Positions 7,397 to 17,550 of a DNA stretch of 20,401 bases are shown here, piece after piece; the first letter of the stretch is position 1; every line of letters starts with the position of its first letter. Source of the stretch: Butyriboletus loyo. Its lineage: Eukaryota; Basidiomycota; Agaricomycetes; Boletales; Boletaceae. The position numbers were made by a program, and so were the translations under genes. A model generated the notes under the pieces. The model was given only the letters and a program-made list of their open reading frames with translations, had not been told where the DNA came from and made no database searches. Location of the stretch: contig JBBPSI010000345.1 of NCBI GenBank assembly GCA_038093515.1, forward strand, positions 1 to 20,401, given 5' to 3'.

Positions 7397-10300
7397 AAGA
7401 GAGGGAAGTTTCAACGTCTTCGCCTCTCCATGTAATTGCCTCTGTAGTTTTATTGAACCCCAATGTGCAATCAATTCGAATTCCTGTGTCAATATTCACA
7501 CATGAAGGGGGACAAATTGTTGACACATTTGCCCTGGTGGACAGTGGTGCAAGCAGATACTTCATAGACCAGAATCTAGTGAAGCGAAAGAAGTTGCCGA
7601 TGGAATGGCTACCCAAGCCACTCTGTGCTCAGAATGTGGACAGGTCTGACAATCAAGGAGGAGTTATCCAACACAAGGTCACCATCTCTGTAAGGATTGG
7701 AGAAACCGAGGAAAAAAGGAGCTTTCTAGTCCTCAATATCGGTAAAGAAAACATGATCCTAGGACTACCATGGCTTCGCGAAGCAAACCTGGTAATAGAT
7801 TGGGCCACTGGCCATATCAATCTCCCAGATCGAATAAAGAAAACCCAGCATGACTCGCCTAGGGCAGTTGCCCAGTGTTGCCTGGTACAGTACCTGGACT
7901 TGGACCCAGACTCCAAGATCGCCAAGCTCTGGAAGAAGCGAGTAGACACTTTAGCAAGGGATGCCTACCCTGTTAGAAAGGCCACTATCACTACTGAGAT
8001 TGCCTCTCAGGTTGTCAAAGAAAAGGCAGTTCTCCCAACCCCATTTAAATCCTTCGCAGACGTTTTTGACAAGAAGAACACTGAGGAACTACCTCCATCC
8101 AGGTCATTCGACCACACCATCAACATTGACAATGACTTCATCCCAAAAGTCGCCAAGGTCTACCCCTTGAATCTGAAGAAATCTGAGGCATGCAAGGCCT
8201 TTGTCAAGGAACATCTCAAGACAGGGAAAATTACTTCTTCTAGGTCTCCCCAGGCAGCACCATTCTTCTTCATCTCAAAGAAAGATGGCTTGCTATGACC
8301 TTGTCAGGACTACTGGTACCTGAATTCCCACATGGTCAAAAATGCCTATCCCCTTCCCCTCATCTCCAACCTTGTTGACTGTCTCAAAGGGTCAAAAATC
8401 TTCACAAAAATGGACATCTGCTGGGGATATAATAACATCCTCATCAAACTGAATAACTGTTGGAAAGCAGCATTCATCTCTCCCCAAGGGTTGTTTGAAC
8501 CCACTGTGATGTTCTTTGAGCTCTGCAACTCTCCCACCACGTTTCAGGCCTTGATGGACCACATTTTCAGTGATCTTATGGATGAAGGATGGCTAATCAT
8601 TTATATGGACAATCTCTTAATCCATTCTGCCATGACAAAAGAACACAAGGCACAAACAATCCAGGTCCTGGAAAGATTGCAGGAACATAAACTATTCCTC
8701 AAATTGGAGAAATGCTTGTTTGATGTTGAGGAAGTGGAATACCTTGGAATGATGGTCCGAGAAGGACAGGTCAAGATGGACCCCACCAAACTGAAGGCAA
8801 TTCAAGAATGGAATCCCCCTACCTCGGTAAAGGCGGTCAGGTCCTTTATTGGATTCTGCAATTTCTACCACAGGTTCATCCAGGACTTCTCCCACATTGC
8901 GAAGCCACTCCATGTCCTGACAAAGAAAGGAACCTCCTGGGACTGGACCCCCGCTTGCGAAAAAGCCTTCCAAGCAATCAAACAGTTGTTCCTATGACAA
9001 CCCATCCTCTCAATGCCTGATGTCACGAAGCTGTTTGCTGTCATAACAGACACTTCCCTCACTGCCACTGGAGCAGTACTCATGCAGAAGAATGTTAATG
9101 GTGATCTCCATCCCTGTGCCCATCTATCAAAGATGCTCTTACCCGCTGAGCACAACTATGACATCTATGACTGAGAACTGCTGGTGGTCATTCATGCATT
9201 AGAAGAGTGGTGTCACTACCTGAGAGGTACCGGATACCAGGTGGAGGTTCTCACTGACCATAAGAACCTCACTTATTTCTGCCAACCCAATAAGCTGTCT
9301 CAGCAACAAGCATGTTGGCTCATGTTCCTACAAGACTTTGACCTGTTCTTCCATCACATCCCTGGCACCCAGATGGGCCCTGCTGACACCCTGTCCCGCC
9401 AGGATGACATCGACACCTCCACCAACAATCAGGAAGTTACACTTCTTCCTGACAACCTGTTTTCCAGGAAAATAGACATGGCCCTGGCAGAAAAGATTGC
9501 TGTTTCCACCCCTGACGACCCCATGATCAAGCAATGCATGCAGGCTTTGTATGAGGATTCCCCCCTCTTCCCCAAAATGAATGCAGGTGACTGGGACTTC
9601 GATGGCAAAGAGCTGTATTTCTGCAAGAAGTGGTACATCCCTGAAGCTGCCTGCGTGGTCCTCATATGGTCCCTGCATGAAAGCCCCGCTGGAGGTCATG
9701 GTGGTATATTCCACACCCAGAACCTGGTGCAACAGGATTATTGGTGGCCTGGCATGGCTAATCTCATCCAACGTTTCATTTCAGGCTGCGCTGTTTGCCA
9801 GGCACATAAGGTTAATACCCATCCCACCGTTCCCCCTCTCACTCCTCTGGCCAGCATCGCCACTTGTCCTTTTGAACAGGTCTCTGTCGACCTCATCACT
9901 GGGCTCCCACCCTTGCTAGGTTATGATTCAGTCATGGTCATGGTAGACCATGGGCTTACAAAGGGGGTAATTTATTCCCCTTGCAACAAAGACATTGATG
10001 CAGCAGGAGTCGCCAAACTATTTTTCAAAACCATCTTCCTCTGGTTTGGTCTCCACTCACGATGCATCTCAGACCATGGTCCTCAGTTCACCTCTGCCTT
10101 CACCAGAGAACTTGCGAGACTCCTCGACTACGACCTCACTCTCTCCTCCACCTACCACCCCCAGACAGATGGAGAAACAGAACGTGTCAACCAGGAGCTC
10201 AAGATGTATCTGAGGATCTTTTGTGATGGATATCCGGAACAATGGGCCGAACTGCTCCCTATAGCTGAGTTTTCACATAACTCGATGTCCCACTCCTTGA

Positions 10301-10931
10301 CAAACATGATGCCATTCTCACTGATGGTCGGATACAAGCCAAGGTCGTATCCCCCAATCAGAAAGATGTTTCTCCCTGCTCTCAAGTCCAGACTCTCGGA
10401 ACTCCCTGAATGGAAGCTTTAGAAGCTCATGTCAAGGTGCAACGCTTGATGAAGGAACAGATCTCATCAAAGTTCAACCTGTGGAAGACAGGAGATAAGG
10501 TTTGGCTTGAAGGGCGTAACCTTAAGCTCAGGTACCTGTCAAAGAAGCTCACCCCAAGATGGGAAGGACCATTCGAGATCACACAGGTCATCTCCCCTGT
10601 GGCATATAGACTCCGACTACCACTGACCTGGAAGATCCATGATGTCTTCCATGTGTCACTCCTGACTCCTTATCATGAAACCGTGGAACATGGTCCAAAT
10701 TTCACAAACCCTCCTCCAGAAGCTATAGACAGAGATGAAGAATATGAGATTGATAAGATCTTATCGCATCGAGGATCAAAGGGACACCATCAATTCCTGG
10801 TCTCCTGGAAAGGATATTCCACAGCAGAGAACACTTGGGAACCAAATGGGAACTTGGTCCATGTGCAGGCCTTGCTTAGGGCTTATAAACTGTGCCACCC
10901 CAAGGATTTCCCTTCCCCATCTTCACAGTAA
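7378..10931 (+). pseudogene. Gypsy-2 pol: protease, RT, RNase H, integrase, chromodomain
   Basis: About 1,180 codons in one frame, then a shift near 10410. Protease: LVDSGAS at residues 53-59 (catalytic Asp). RT: starts near residue 260; the catalytic box reads YMDN at 409-412 where Gypsy-1 keeps YMDD, so this RT is probably dead. RNase H: TDTS near nt 9048 and LTDHKNLTYF. Integrase: zinc finger with HESPAGGH and CAVC, core Asp in VSVDLITG, Asp in SDHGPQF, Glu in GETERVNQ, then a GPY/F-type module (RWEGPFEI). Chromodomain: 10740-10886, with EYEIDKIL, WKGY and ENTWEP, the methyl-lysine-reader fold used to target chromatin. Stops: TGA 8296, 8995 and 9172, at least the first two consistent with CGA to TGA. 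Ends TAA 10929-10931. Confidence 0.93.
7387..7393 (+). promoter_or_regulatory. Candidate -1 frameshift site GGATTTT at gag/pol overlap
   Basis: G GAT TTT TAG in the gag frame becomes GGA TTT TTA in the pol frame after a one-base backward slip, just before the gag stop. GGAUUUU is the known slip heptamer of dianthoviruses. The site is identical in Gypsy-1 (16189-16195). Pol also has an ATG 9 nt upstream, so internal initiation is an alternative. Confidence 0.6.
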
Positions 10932-11653
10932 AATGAAAATGGCCATTCATCCCACAGACAACAATGCCCTGCTCCCAGCTCAACCTCCTGTCTGCTCTTC
11001 ATGCCTTCCGGTTTCCTCTTGCTGTGTTCTCTACACTGCTGTTCTCAAAAACCCTGTCACCATGTATGCATTAGAACAACACATGGACTTCACCAGGAAC
11101 TATGTCCTCCGTACCCTCACCTCCCTTTATCACTCATATGCCCTCGCCCACACCATCCACACCTGCCTTTGCCCCAACAACCAACCACCTGTATACGCCA
11201 CCACCCTGGAAACCTCCCTGATGGAGGCTAGAGGATATACCCTCAACATCCTTCACACCAAAGGGTTCAGGTATGTTGTGGACCAGCTCCTTCTGGGCAT
11301 CCTCGTGCCCATCCTCTGTCCTATCCTTGTTGCCCTTGCTCCTCATGAAAGAGAATTTTATTTTCAGTCCAATGACCGCATTGTGTTTCTTCACCCCACC
11401 ACTCACCATCCCAATCCCCCTCTTCGTCCTGCTGTGGAAGGATCTCCTCTGCCTGTTCCTGTTCCAGTGCCATCCATGCGAGATTTGCCTGCAACCACAT
11501 TGGTAGCCAACTCTTCATGGGAAACCACTGCTGAGTCCTCAGAGTTCTTTTGGACTGAGGTCAATGAGCCCCAGGTCACTCGTCGATACTCCCCCCTACT
11601 GCCTAGCACTGTGTGTTGCCAACCTCACCAGACACTTTGTCAGGTTGGAACTA

Positions 11654-11852
11654 CAGTGGCTCAAAAAACTGTCCGCATGTTTGCATATTTTACATGAAAT
11701 ATCACTCAATGCAATAACCCCTGATTCTAACCCTAGGTGGTGGGTGTATGAAATATGGTACATGCCCTTGGCCTTCTATTGGCCCAGGAATTAGGTAATA
11801 TGGATAAGGCTTTTGATGGAATGTCAGCTATTTTAAAATGACAGGTCATGCA
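11654..11852 (+). repeat. Tc1-like left terminal inverted repeat
   Basis: About 199 bp, inverted relative to 13029-13224. The two differ by about four substitutions and a 2-bp indel. The repeat extends through a TTTTAAAATGACAGGTCATGCA-like inner end. Confidence 0.93.
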
Positions 11853-11864
11853 AAATCCAACTAT

Positions 11865-12863
11865 CTAGTATTTGGTATGAGCTCCCTTGGCCTTGATAAC
11901 TGCTTCAACTCTTCTAGGCATGCTTTCTATCCATTTGTGACACTGTTCCACAGAAATATTCCCCCACTCTACCACCACCCTTTCCCATAATTGATGAACT
12001 CCTGTAGGAGCACTATTATAAGCTGGGAGACATCTTTTGAGGTGATTCCAAGTGTGTTAAATGGGGTTGAGGTCTGGAGATTGTGCAGGCCAATCCAGAA
12101 GCTTGATTCCTTGCTCCTCAAACCAATTCTGGGCTCTTTTGGAGGTATGTTTGGGATCATTATTCTGCTGAAAAATGATATCATGTTGAGAAATTCCAGA
12201 TTTCTCCATGTGTTATAGCAATTCTTCCTCTAGAATTTACACATACTGTTCACCATCCATCCTCCCCTCAACCTCACTTAAAGCCCCCACTCCATTGAAC
12301 CCTATACCATCAGGAAATTTGCTCCAAACTTGACTGTATCTTTAACCTTTCTGGCGGTTAGGCCCTTTCTCTTCTTTTTCCACACATACACTCCTGTTCA
12401 CCTGACCCAATTCTATTTATTTTGGTCTCATCTGACCAAATAATCCTCTTCCAGTCCTTATTGATACTTGAGAGCAAAGGTGAATCATCTTTTTCTAGGG
12501 CTGATTGAAAAAAGACATTTCTTCTTCTTTATCACAGCCTTTAAATGCACCCTCCTTGAGGTCTTTTCTCACTGTATGTGAGGGGATTGGAGGTTCAATG
12601 ATGTAGTTGATGAAATTTGTAGCCTGGACTGCATTTTTGGCCTTGCCAGTAATGATTTGCTGGACAATAGCACATTTGTTGGTAGGAGTAAGCTTAGAAG
12701 GACAGCCAGCATGAAGCTTCTCCTTGTCAGGTTGGATCTCTTGGAGTACCCTAGCCACAGTAGACTTCCCTAGGCCAGTCTGGGAGGCAATCTTCCTAGT
12801 TGAAAGGCCAAGAGAGGAGAGAGAGATAATATTTTGTCTTAGAGAGGTGGAAATGGATTTCAT
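11865..12863 (-). pseudogene. Tc1-like transposase, inactive
   Basis: The N terminus (ATG at 12863) is an intact helix-turn-helix of the Tc1 type (LSTRKIASQTGLGKSTVARV), followed by a second DNA-binding half, open to 12495. Beyond that the protein is recognisable only across frameshifts and stops: DWKRIIWSDETK (first catalytic Asp, near 12430), NNDPKHTSK and DWPAQSPDLNPI, ending at TAG 11865-11867. In Tc1 enzymes the second Asp precedes the N of this NDPKH motif and here it is Asn; the Glu after NPI is a TAA stop. So two of the three DDE residues are gone. Overall length (~333 codons) matches the family. It would have cut and pasted the element at TA sites. Confidence 0.93.
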
Positions 12864-13028
12864 GGTGATGGTGAGAAAGTAAACATAGGAGGATGGGGTT
12901 TATATATGTTGGCTGATACTCAGTTACATAAAGGTGACATAATAGGACCCTTTATGGATGTATGTAATGATATTACAGCATCTAGGGTCTAATATATGTG
13001 ATCAAAACTTAAAGTCAAAAAACTGTCT

Positions 13029-13224
13029 GCATGACCTGTCATTTTAAAATAGCTGACATTCCATCAAGCCTTATCCATATTACCTGATTCCTGGGCCAAT
13101 AGAAGGCCAAGGGCATGTACCATATTTCATACACCCACCACCTAGGGTTAGGATCAGGGGTTATTGCATTGAGTGATATTTAATGTAAAATATGCAAACA
13201 TGTGGACAGTTTTTTGAGCCACTG
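13029..13224 (-). repeat. Tc1-like right terminal inverted repeat
   Basis: Inverse partner of 11654-11852. Just inside it, at about 13013-13033, TCAAAAAACTGTCTGCATG repeats the left terminal sequence in direct orientation, an extra copy with no match at the left inner edge. Confidence 0.93.
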
Positions 13225-13789
13225 TATCCCCAGATTGGTCACCCTCACTGCTGTAGGAAGAAGGATCACCCCTAGAGTGATATGCTCCATTACCTCTCAA
13301 CTGCCCTCTTGATGAGAAACCCCTACCATCCAGCTCATCCCTCGGATCTCCTCCCCCCTCACCACAGCTGCTGGTTCTTCCAGCTCCTCCTCTGGACCTC
13401 CCCCACCGTACCTCACCACCCATGGCACTCATAATGCCCCCATCATCCTCGACAACAGATCCCCTGCCAGCAGCCCTCACCCTACTCAACCTTGCCTTGT
13501 CTGCCTGCAGCACTGCTTCAAATGTGGAACCATCAGGCATTTCTGTAGGGAGTGCCCCAACTACACCTGTCCATTCTGTCACCAGATTGCCCCAGGTCAT
13601 ATTCAGGAATTTTGCCCCAAACATGTTTGCAGCCTCTGCAGAGGTGTTGGCCATATTGTTGCCAACTGTACCTTTCAGGATGATGTCTGGGCAGATTTCA
13701 ATCCCAATGATGCTTACAACAATGAGGTCAATGAGGAAGTTTCCCAATGAAGGGGTCTTGGAAGTAGTGGAGTCAGAGTCTCCACCATG

Positions 13790-13801
13790 GGAGGGGGGTA
13801 A
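13790..13801 (+). other. Gypsy-2 polypurine tract
   Basis: GGGAGGGGGGTAA-type purine run immediately before the 3' LTR start TGTTATGG; plus-strand primer site by position. Confidence 0.85.
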
Positions 13802-14214
13802 TGTTATGGTAGTGGACTACTCTTTTTCCCCTCTACTGTTTGGACTACCATTTCCACCTAGGCTTTGCCTATTGTTCTTTGAACAGCTTAACTGTTCAGT
13901 TTAGTCACCATTTCCTGTGCTTGGACATTATTTCTTTCATACTCCAGAACATTCTAGAGTATTCCGTCCTCTTTTGTCTTTATGACTCATGCGACCTGAT
14001 GGGGTCATGGTCTGTGCACAGACTTCCACAGTATATAAACCCATGCCTAGCACACTTGTAAATTATCTAGTTCTACACAGTCTTCTGCTAGCAATTAGTT
14101 TCACTCCAGACTCTTAGTGTGCATACTAAGACATAGTCTGAGAATTGTCTCCCGAGTCCTGTGGCTACTCCAGAGTGCCGCCTATTGTTCTAGTTGTTAG
14201 TGCCCAGTGTAACA
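13802..14214 (+). repeat. Gypsy-2 3' LTR
   Basis: Direct repeat of 5661-6073. It retains TATATAAA (14032), ATCTAGTTCT (14065-14074) and the leader hairpin with a one-base change in the loop region. Confidence 0.96.
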
Positions 14215-14219
14215 GGTCC
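14215..14219. repeat. Gypsy-2 target-site duplication, right copy (GGTCC)
   Basis: Exact match to 5656-5660. Confidence 0.95.
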
Positions 14220-16204
14220 CAGGGATGTGATGGAAGAGGAGGTCGAAATCTTGCAGGAACATGAGCCAGCATGCTTGACAACGGGACAGCTTGTTGGGCT
14301 GGTGGAAATAGGTGAGGTTCTTGTGGTCAGTGAGAATCTCCACCTGGTGTCCAGTTCCTCATAGATAATGCCACCATTCTTCCAGGGTGTTAATAACCAC
14401 AAGCAACTCGCAATCATAGATATTGTAATTGGGCTCTGCAGGCGAGAGTGTCTTTGACAGGTAAGTGCAGGGGTGGAGGTCACTGTTCCCATCCTTCTGC
14501 ATGAGCACCACCCCAGTGGCAGTGATGGAAGTGTCTGTCATGACAGCAAATAGCTTTATGACATTGGGCATTGAGAAAATGGGCTGGTGAAGGAAGGACT
14601 GCTTGATTGCTTGGAAAACATTTTTGCAAGCAGGGGTCCAAGCCCAGGGGACTCCTTTCTTTGTCAGGTTGTGGAGTGGTTTTGCGATGTGGGAGAAGTC
14701 TTGAATGAACCTTCAGTAAAAGTTGCAGAATCCTATGAAGGATCTGACTGCCTTTACTAAGGTAGGTGGGTTCCATTTGTATATTGCCTTCAATTTGGTC
14801 AGGTCCATCTTGACCTGCCCTTCTCAAATCATCATTCCAAGGTACTCAACTTCCTCAGTGTTGAAGGAACATTTCTCCTGCTTCAGGAACAACTTGTGTT
14901 CATGGAGCCTCTGCAAAACCTGGATGGTCCACTCTTCTTGTTCCTTTGTGGTAGCTGAGTGAATCAAGAGGTCGTCCATGTAGATGATCAGCCACCCCTC
15001 AGCCATGAGGTTGCCAAAGATGTGGTCCATGAGTGCCTGGAACATGGTGGGGATGTTACAAAGTCCGAAGAATATCATTGTGGGTTCAAATAATCCTTGT
15101 GGAGTGATAAACACTGCTTTCCACCAATCATTTGGCTTGATGAGAACATTGTTGTATCCCCACTGAATATCCATCTTTGTAAAGACTTTTGATCCCTTAA
15201 GGTGATCGATGAGGTTGGAGATCAGGAGGAGGGGATAAGCATTCTTTACTGTATGGGAGTTCAGGTACCAGTAGTTCTGATAGGGGCATAGTGAGCCATC
15301 CTTCTTTGAGATGAAGAAGAATGGTGCTGCCTGGGAAGACTTGGAAGGAGTGATCTTTTCTGACTTGAGATGTTCTTCAACAAAGGCCTTGCATGCCTCA
15401 GATTCAGAGGATTCAGAGGATAGACCTTGGCGACTTTAGGAACAAAGTCTTTGTTGAGGTCAATAGCATGGTCAAAAGATCTAGATGGGGGGAGCTCTTT
15501 TGTATTCTTCTTGTCAAAAATGTCTGTGAAGGTTTTGAACAGGGTGGGGAGAACTGCTTTCTCTTTGACAACCTGAGAGGTGATCTTAGTGGTGATGGTA
15601 GCCTTCCTGATGGGGTAGGCATCCCTTGCTAAAGTGTCTACTCACTTTTTCCAGAGTTTGGCAATCTTGGAGTCTGGGTTCAAGTCCAGGTACCATACCA
15701 GGCAGCGCTGGGCGACTGCCCTAGGTGAGTCATGTTGGGGTTTCTGTACACAATCTGGGAGATTAATATGGCCAGTGGCCCAATCTATTACCAGGTTGGC
15801 CTTGCATAGCCACGGTAGTCCTAGGATCATGTTTTCTCTTCCGATGTTGAGGACAAGAAAGTTCTGTTCTTCCTTGGTTTCTCCTACCCTAATGGTGATG
15901 GTAACTTGTGGCAGATAACCCCTCCTTGGTTGTTCAATCTGTCCACGTTCTGCACACAGAGTGGCTTTGGCAGCCGGTCCATTGGTAGTTTCTTTCATTT
16001 CACTAGATCTCAATCTATGAAACATCCACTTGTGCCACTATCCACCAGGGCAAATGTGTCAATGATTTGACCCCCTTCATGTGCAAATATAGAGACTGGG
16101 ACATGAATTGATTGTGCATTGGGGTTCAATAAAACTATAGGGGCAATTACATGGAGAGGCGAAGACATTGAAACTTCCCTCTCTTCTAAAAATCCTTGGG
16201 CCAT
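14220..16204 (-). pseudogene. Gypsy-1 pol: protease, RT, RNase H (5' part)
   Basis: Starts MAQGFLEERE at 16204, as in Gypsy-2. Protease motif LVDSGTS (Thr where Gypsy-2 has Ala). A frameshift and stop lie near 16010-16025 and a stop after the LWKK segment near 15642. A short insertion near 15400 duplicates a gattcagag unit. RT keeps the intact YMDD box (minus strand, near 14985), unlike Gypsy-2. The RNase H part has MTDTSITATG and ILTDHKNLTYF. The reading runs to HHIPG at 14220, the Gypsy-2 insertion point, and resumes at 5660. Several stops fit C-to-T change on the coding strand. Confidence 0.92.
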
Positions 16205-17484
16205 GCTTCAGCCACTACTCCAGTTGTGATGGGTACTTTTTCTTCATCATCAGCGAAGAAGGCTTGAAGCACTTTCAAAACTTCTTCCTATGGGGTGTCT
16301 TATCCCTTCAACTTGGACAAATAGTCAACAAGGGGAGAGGGCTTTGGTGCAGGTAGTGTGATGATGGTGGCATGTGCACATTGTGGGCTGCGAGAGGAAT
16401 GGGGAGGAGGACCTTGAGAGTTCTGTCCATTGCAAGGAGGGTGCGGGTGGTTCGAGGAGTGACAGCTGACTTGGTGGCATATGAAGCATTTGTTCTGCTT
16501 CATGTACTCTGCATGTTGTACTGAAGTAAGTCAGATGGCATCAACATCCATGGCATTTGGGTCTCTTCAGCTGGATGAGGGTCTGGAGGGGGTGAACGAG
16601 AAGGTAGGAATGTGGTGTTTTCCTGCTCGTAAGTCATCGATATGCCTGTGCTGGGCATGGAAGGCAGAGGCTTTATCAGCCCAGCCATGGAGCAAGGTAG
16701 GGACTTTCTTGCAGGAGAGGACAGACTTGGCAAGGCAAGGGTCAAGACCTCTGATGAACCATTTTATCAGGGCTTTCTCATCAGTGATCTCAGACTTGGT
16801 AGCAAGGAGCTGGAACTCTGTGACGTAGGTATTGTAGCCATCCTTGTGATTGGCCTTGTTCTGGGTGAGGCTCCCTAGGTCGATGCATGCACTTTCTTCA
16901 ACATCGAAGGGGTGGAAGACTCTCTTGAAATCTTTGCACACCATTTTGAACTCTTTTTGCGACTCTGTGGGGTGCCCATCAAGGTTGAGCTTCATCCAGT
17001 CTTCCAAGAACATTTTCCCTTTCCCTTCACTCATTTTGGTGAGCAGGGTCCCAATCTTCTTTTCATCATTTGGGAAGACAGTGGGGTTCATAGCAAAGTA
17101 GGTCCTCATGGTGAGCAGCCATCAAGATGTGTCTTCATTCAGGCCGCTGAAGTCCTTAGGAACAGTGTTCTTTCCTTCTCTGGACATGTCATCTTCGTCG
17201 GGAGGTAACAAGGGAGAGTGGTATGGAGGGGATGGGGAATGTGAGATGTGGGGGGTGTCATCAAGATAGTCGCTGTTGTAGTCGTTGTCGTCTGCTGCCA
17301 GTTCCAATCCTTGCCCTGAACCCTGGTCCTCAGGTTGATAAGAGGGTTGTGGGTCAGCCTGGGGCTAAGGGTCTGGTTGGGTGGGGGATCTAGGTGGTGA
17401 TGGGTTGTCAATGTTGATGGGTTCTGGTTTAGGGGATGGAACATGGAAGGAGCAACTAACACGTCTTGAGTGTGGAGTGGTAAT
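16186..17484 (-). pseudogene. Gypsy-1 gag with conserved gag/pol slip site
   Basis: The same frame is used throughout, from an ATT at 17482-17484 (CCCACC context) to TAG at 16186-16188, about 432 codons with stops (for example TAG in the Pro-rich region, one before WLLTM, TAA after LSKLKG). The Gag core is well kept at 16567-17109 (NPTVFPNDEKK, WMKLNLDG, YNTYVTEFQLLA). The knuckle-like CFICHQVSCHSSNH repeats the C-C-C-H order seen in Gypsy-2. The slip heptamer GGATTTT is at 16189-16195 (minus strand), right before the stop. Confidence 0.85.
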
Positions 17485-17537
17485 GGTGGGCAAGAGGGGA
17501 GGACAGCTTTACTGCTGAGAAGCAGAAGTGGGAGGAA

Positions 17538-17550
17538 GATTCAGTTCTTT
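17538..17550 (-). other. Gypsy-1 primer-binding site (mutated)
   Basis: Minus strand AAAGAACTGAATC directly after the 5' LTR. It aligns with AAAGAACTAGATC in Gypsy-3, with two changes that weaken pairing to the RNA 5' end. Confidence 0.6.

Larger units (their letters stand above)
11654..13224 (-). mobile_element. Tc1/mariner-like element with long inverted repeats
   Basis: A 1,571-bp insertion flanked by TA (11652-11653 and 13225-13226). The ends are CAGTGGCTCAAAAAACTGTC and its inverse. The transposase gene is on the minus strand and broken. It sits within ORF3 of Gypsy-2; removing it with one TA restores the ORF3 frame. Confidence 0.95.
10933..13750 (+). pseudogene. ORF3 after pol: extra protein with three C-terminal CCHC zinc knuckles (split by Tc1)
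   Basis: The ATG at 10933 follows the pol TAA by one base (TAA-A-ATG) in a different frame from pol. 240 codons run to 11652, where the Tc1 element entered at TA. Reading resumes in the same frame at 13226 and runs to TGA 13748-13750, giving about 414 codons. Two adjacent stops (TGA TGA, 13310-13315), likely CGA CGA once, interrupt it. Visible: a Cys-rich N terminus; a strongly hydrophobic stretch at residues ~119-136 (LLLGILVPILCPILVALA); Pro/Ser-rich linkers; then three knuckles: CFKC...H...C (canonical CX2CX4HX4C), CPFC...H...C (CX2CX6HX4C) and CSLCRGVGHIVANC (canonical); and an acidic tail. Function unknown; nucleic-acid binding is inferred from the knuckles. It lies between pol and the polypurine tract, where some elements carry env-like genes, but it shows no env features beyond one hydrophobic segment. 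Gypsy-1's equivalent is outside the window. Confidence 0.75.
5661..14214 (+). mobile_element. Gypsy-2: Ty3/gypsy chromovirus (Tf1/sushi-like), full structure, with Tc1 insertion
   Basis: Two 413-bp LTRs (TGTTAC/TGTTAT...TGTAACA) bound gag, pol with a C-terminal chromodomain, an extra ORF3 and a polypurine tract. A 5-bp GGTCC duplication marks the insertion. Without the Tc1 copy the element is about 6.98 kb. The LTRs differ at roughly 17 positions (about 4%), so it is older than the copia insertion. The domain order protease-RT-RNase H-integrase-chromodomain identifies a chromovirus; the PBS suggests Tf1/sushi-type self-priming. Stops in gag, pol and ORF3, a frameshift near 10410 and a changed RT active site make this copy non-autonomous. 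Confidence 0.96.

Noticed and set aside
11654..11697. Last 15 codons of the uninterrupted ORF3 frame before 11697
   Set aside because: These codons are encoded by the Tc1 inverted repeat and are not part of the original ORF3.
13138..13153. Telomere-like CCTAACCCTAGG in the Tc1 inverted repeats
   Set aside because: There is little more than one unit and it is not tandem, so it is a chance match.
13154..13747. Minus-strand 197-codon frame opposite the ORF3 C terminus
   Set aside because: It is Gly/Arg-rich low-complexity sequence produced by reading the Pro/Ser linker and knuckles backwards; it also runs through the Tc1 inverted repeat.
13422..13904. Plus-strand 160-codon frame across ORF3 and the 3' LTR
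   Set aside because: It is out of frame with the zinc knuckles and crosses the LTR boundary.
17122..17307. Separate small acidic gene on the minus strand
   Set aside because: It is the N-terminal part of Gypsy-1 gag in the same frame, bounded by mutated stops.
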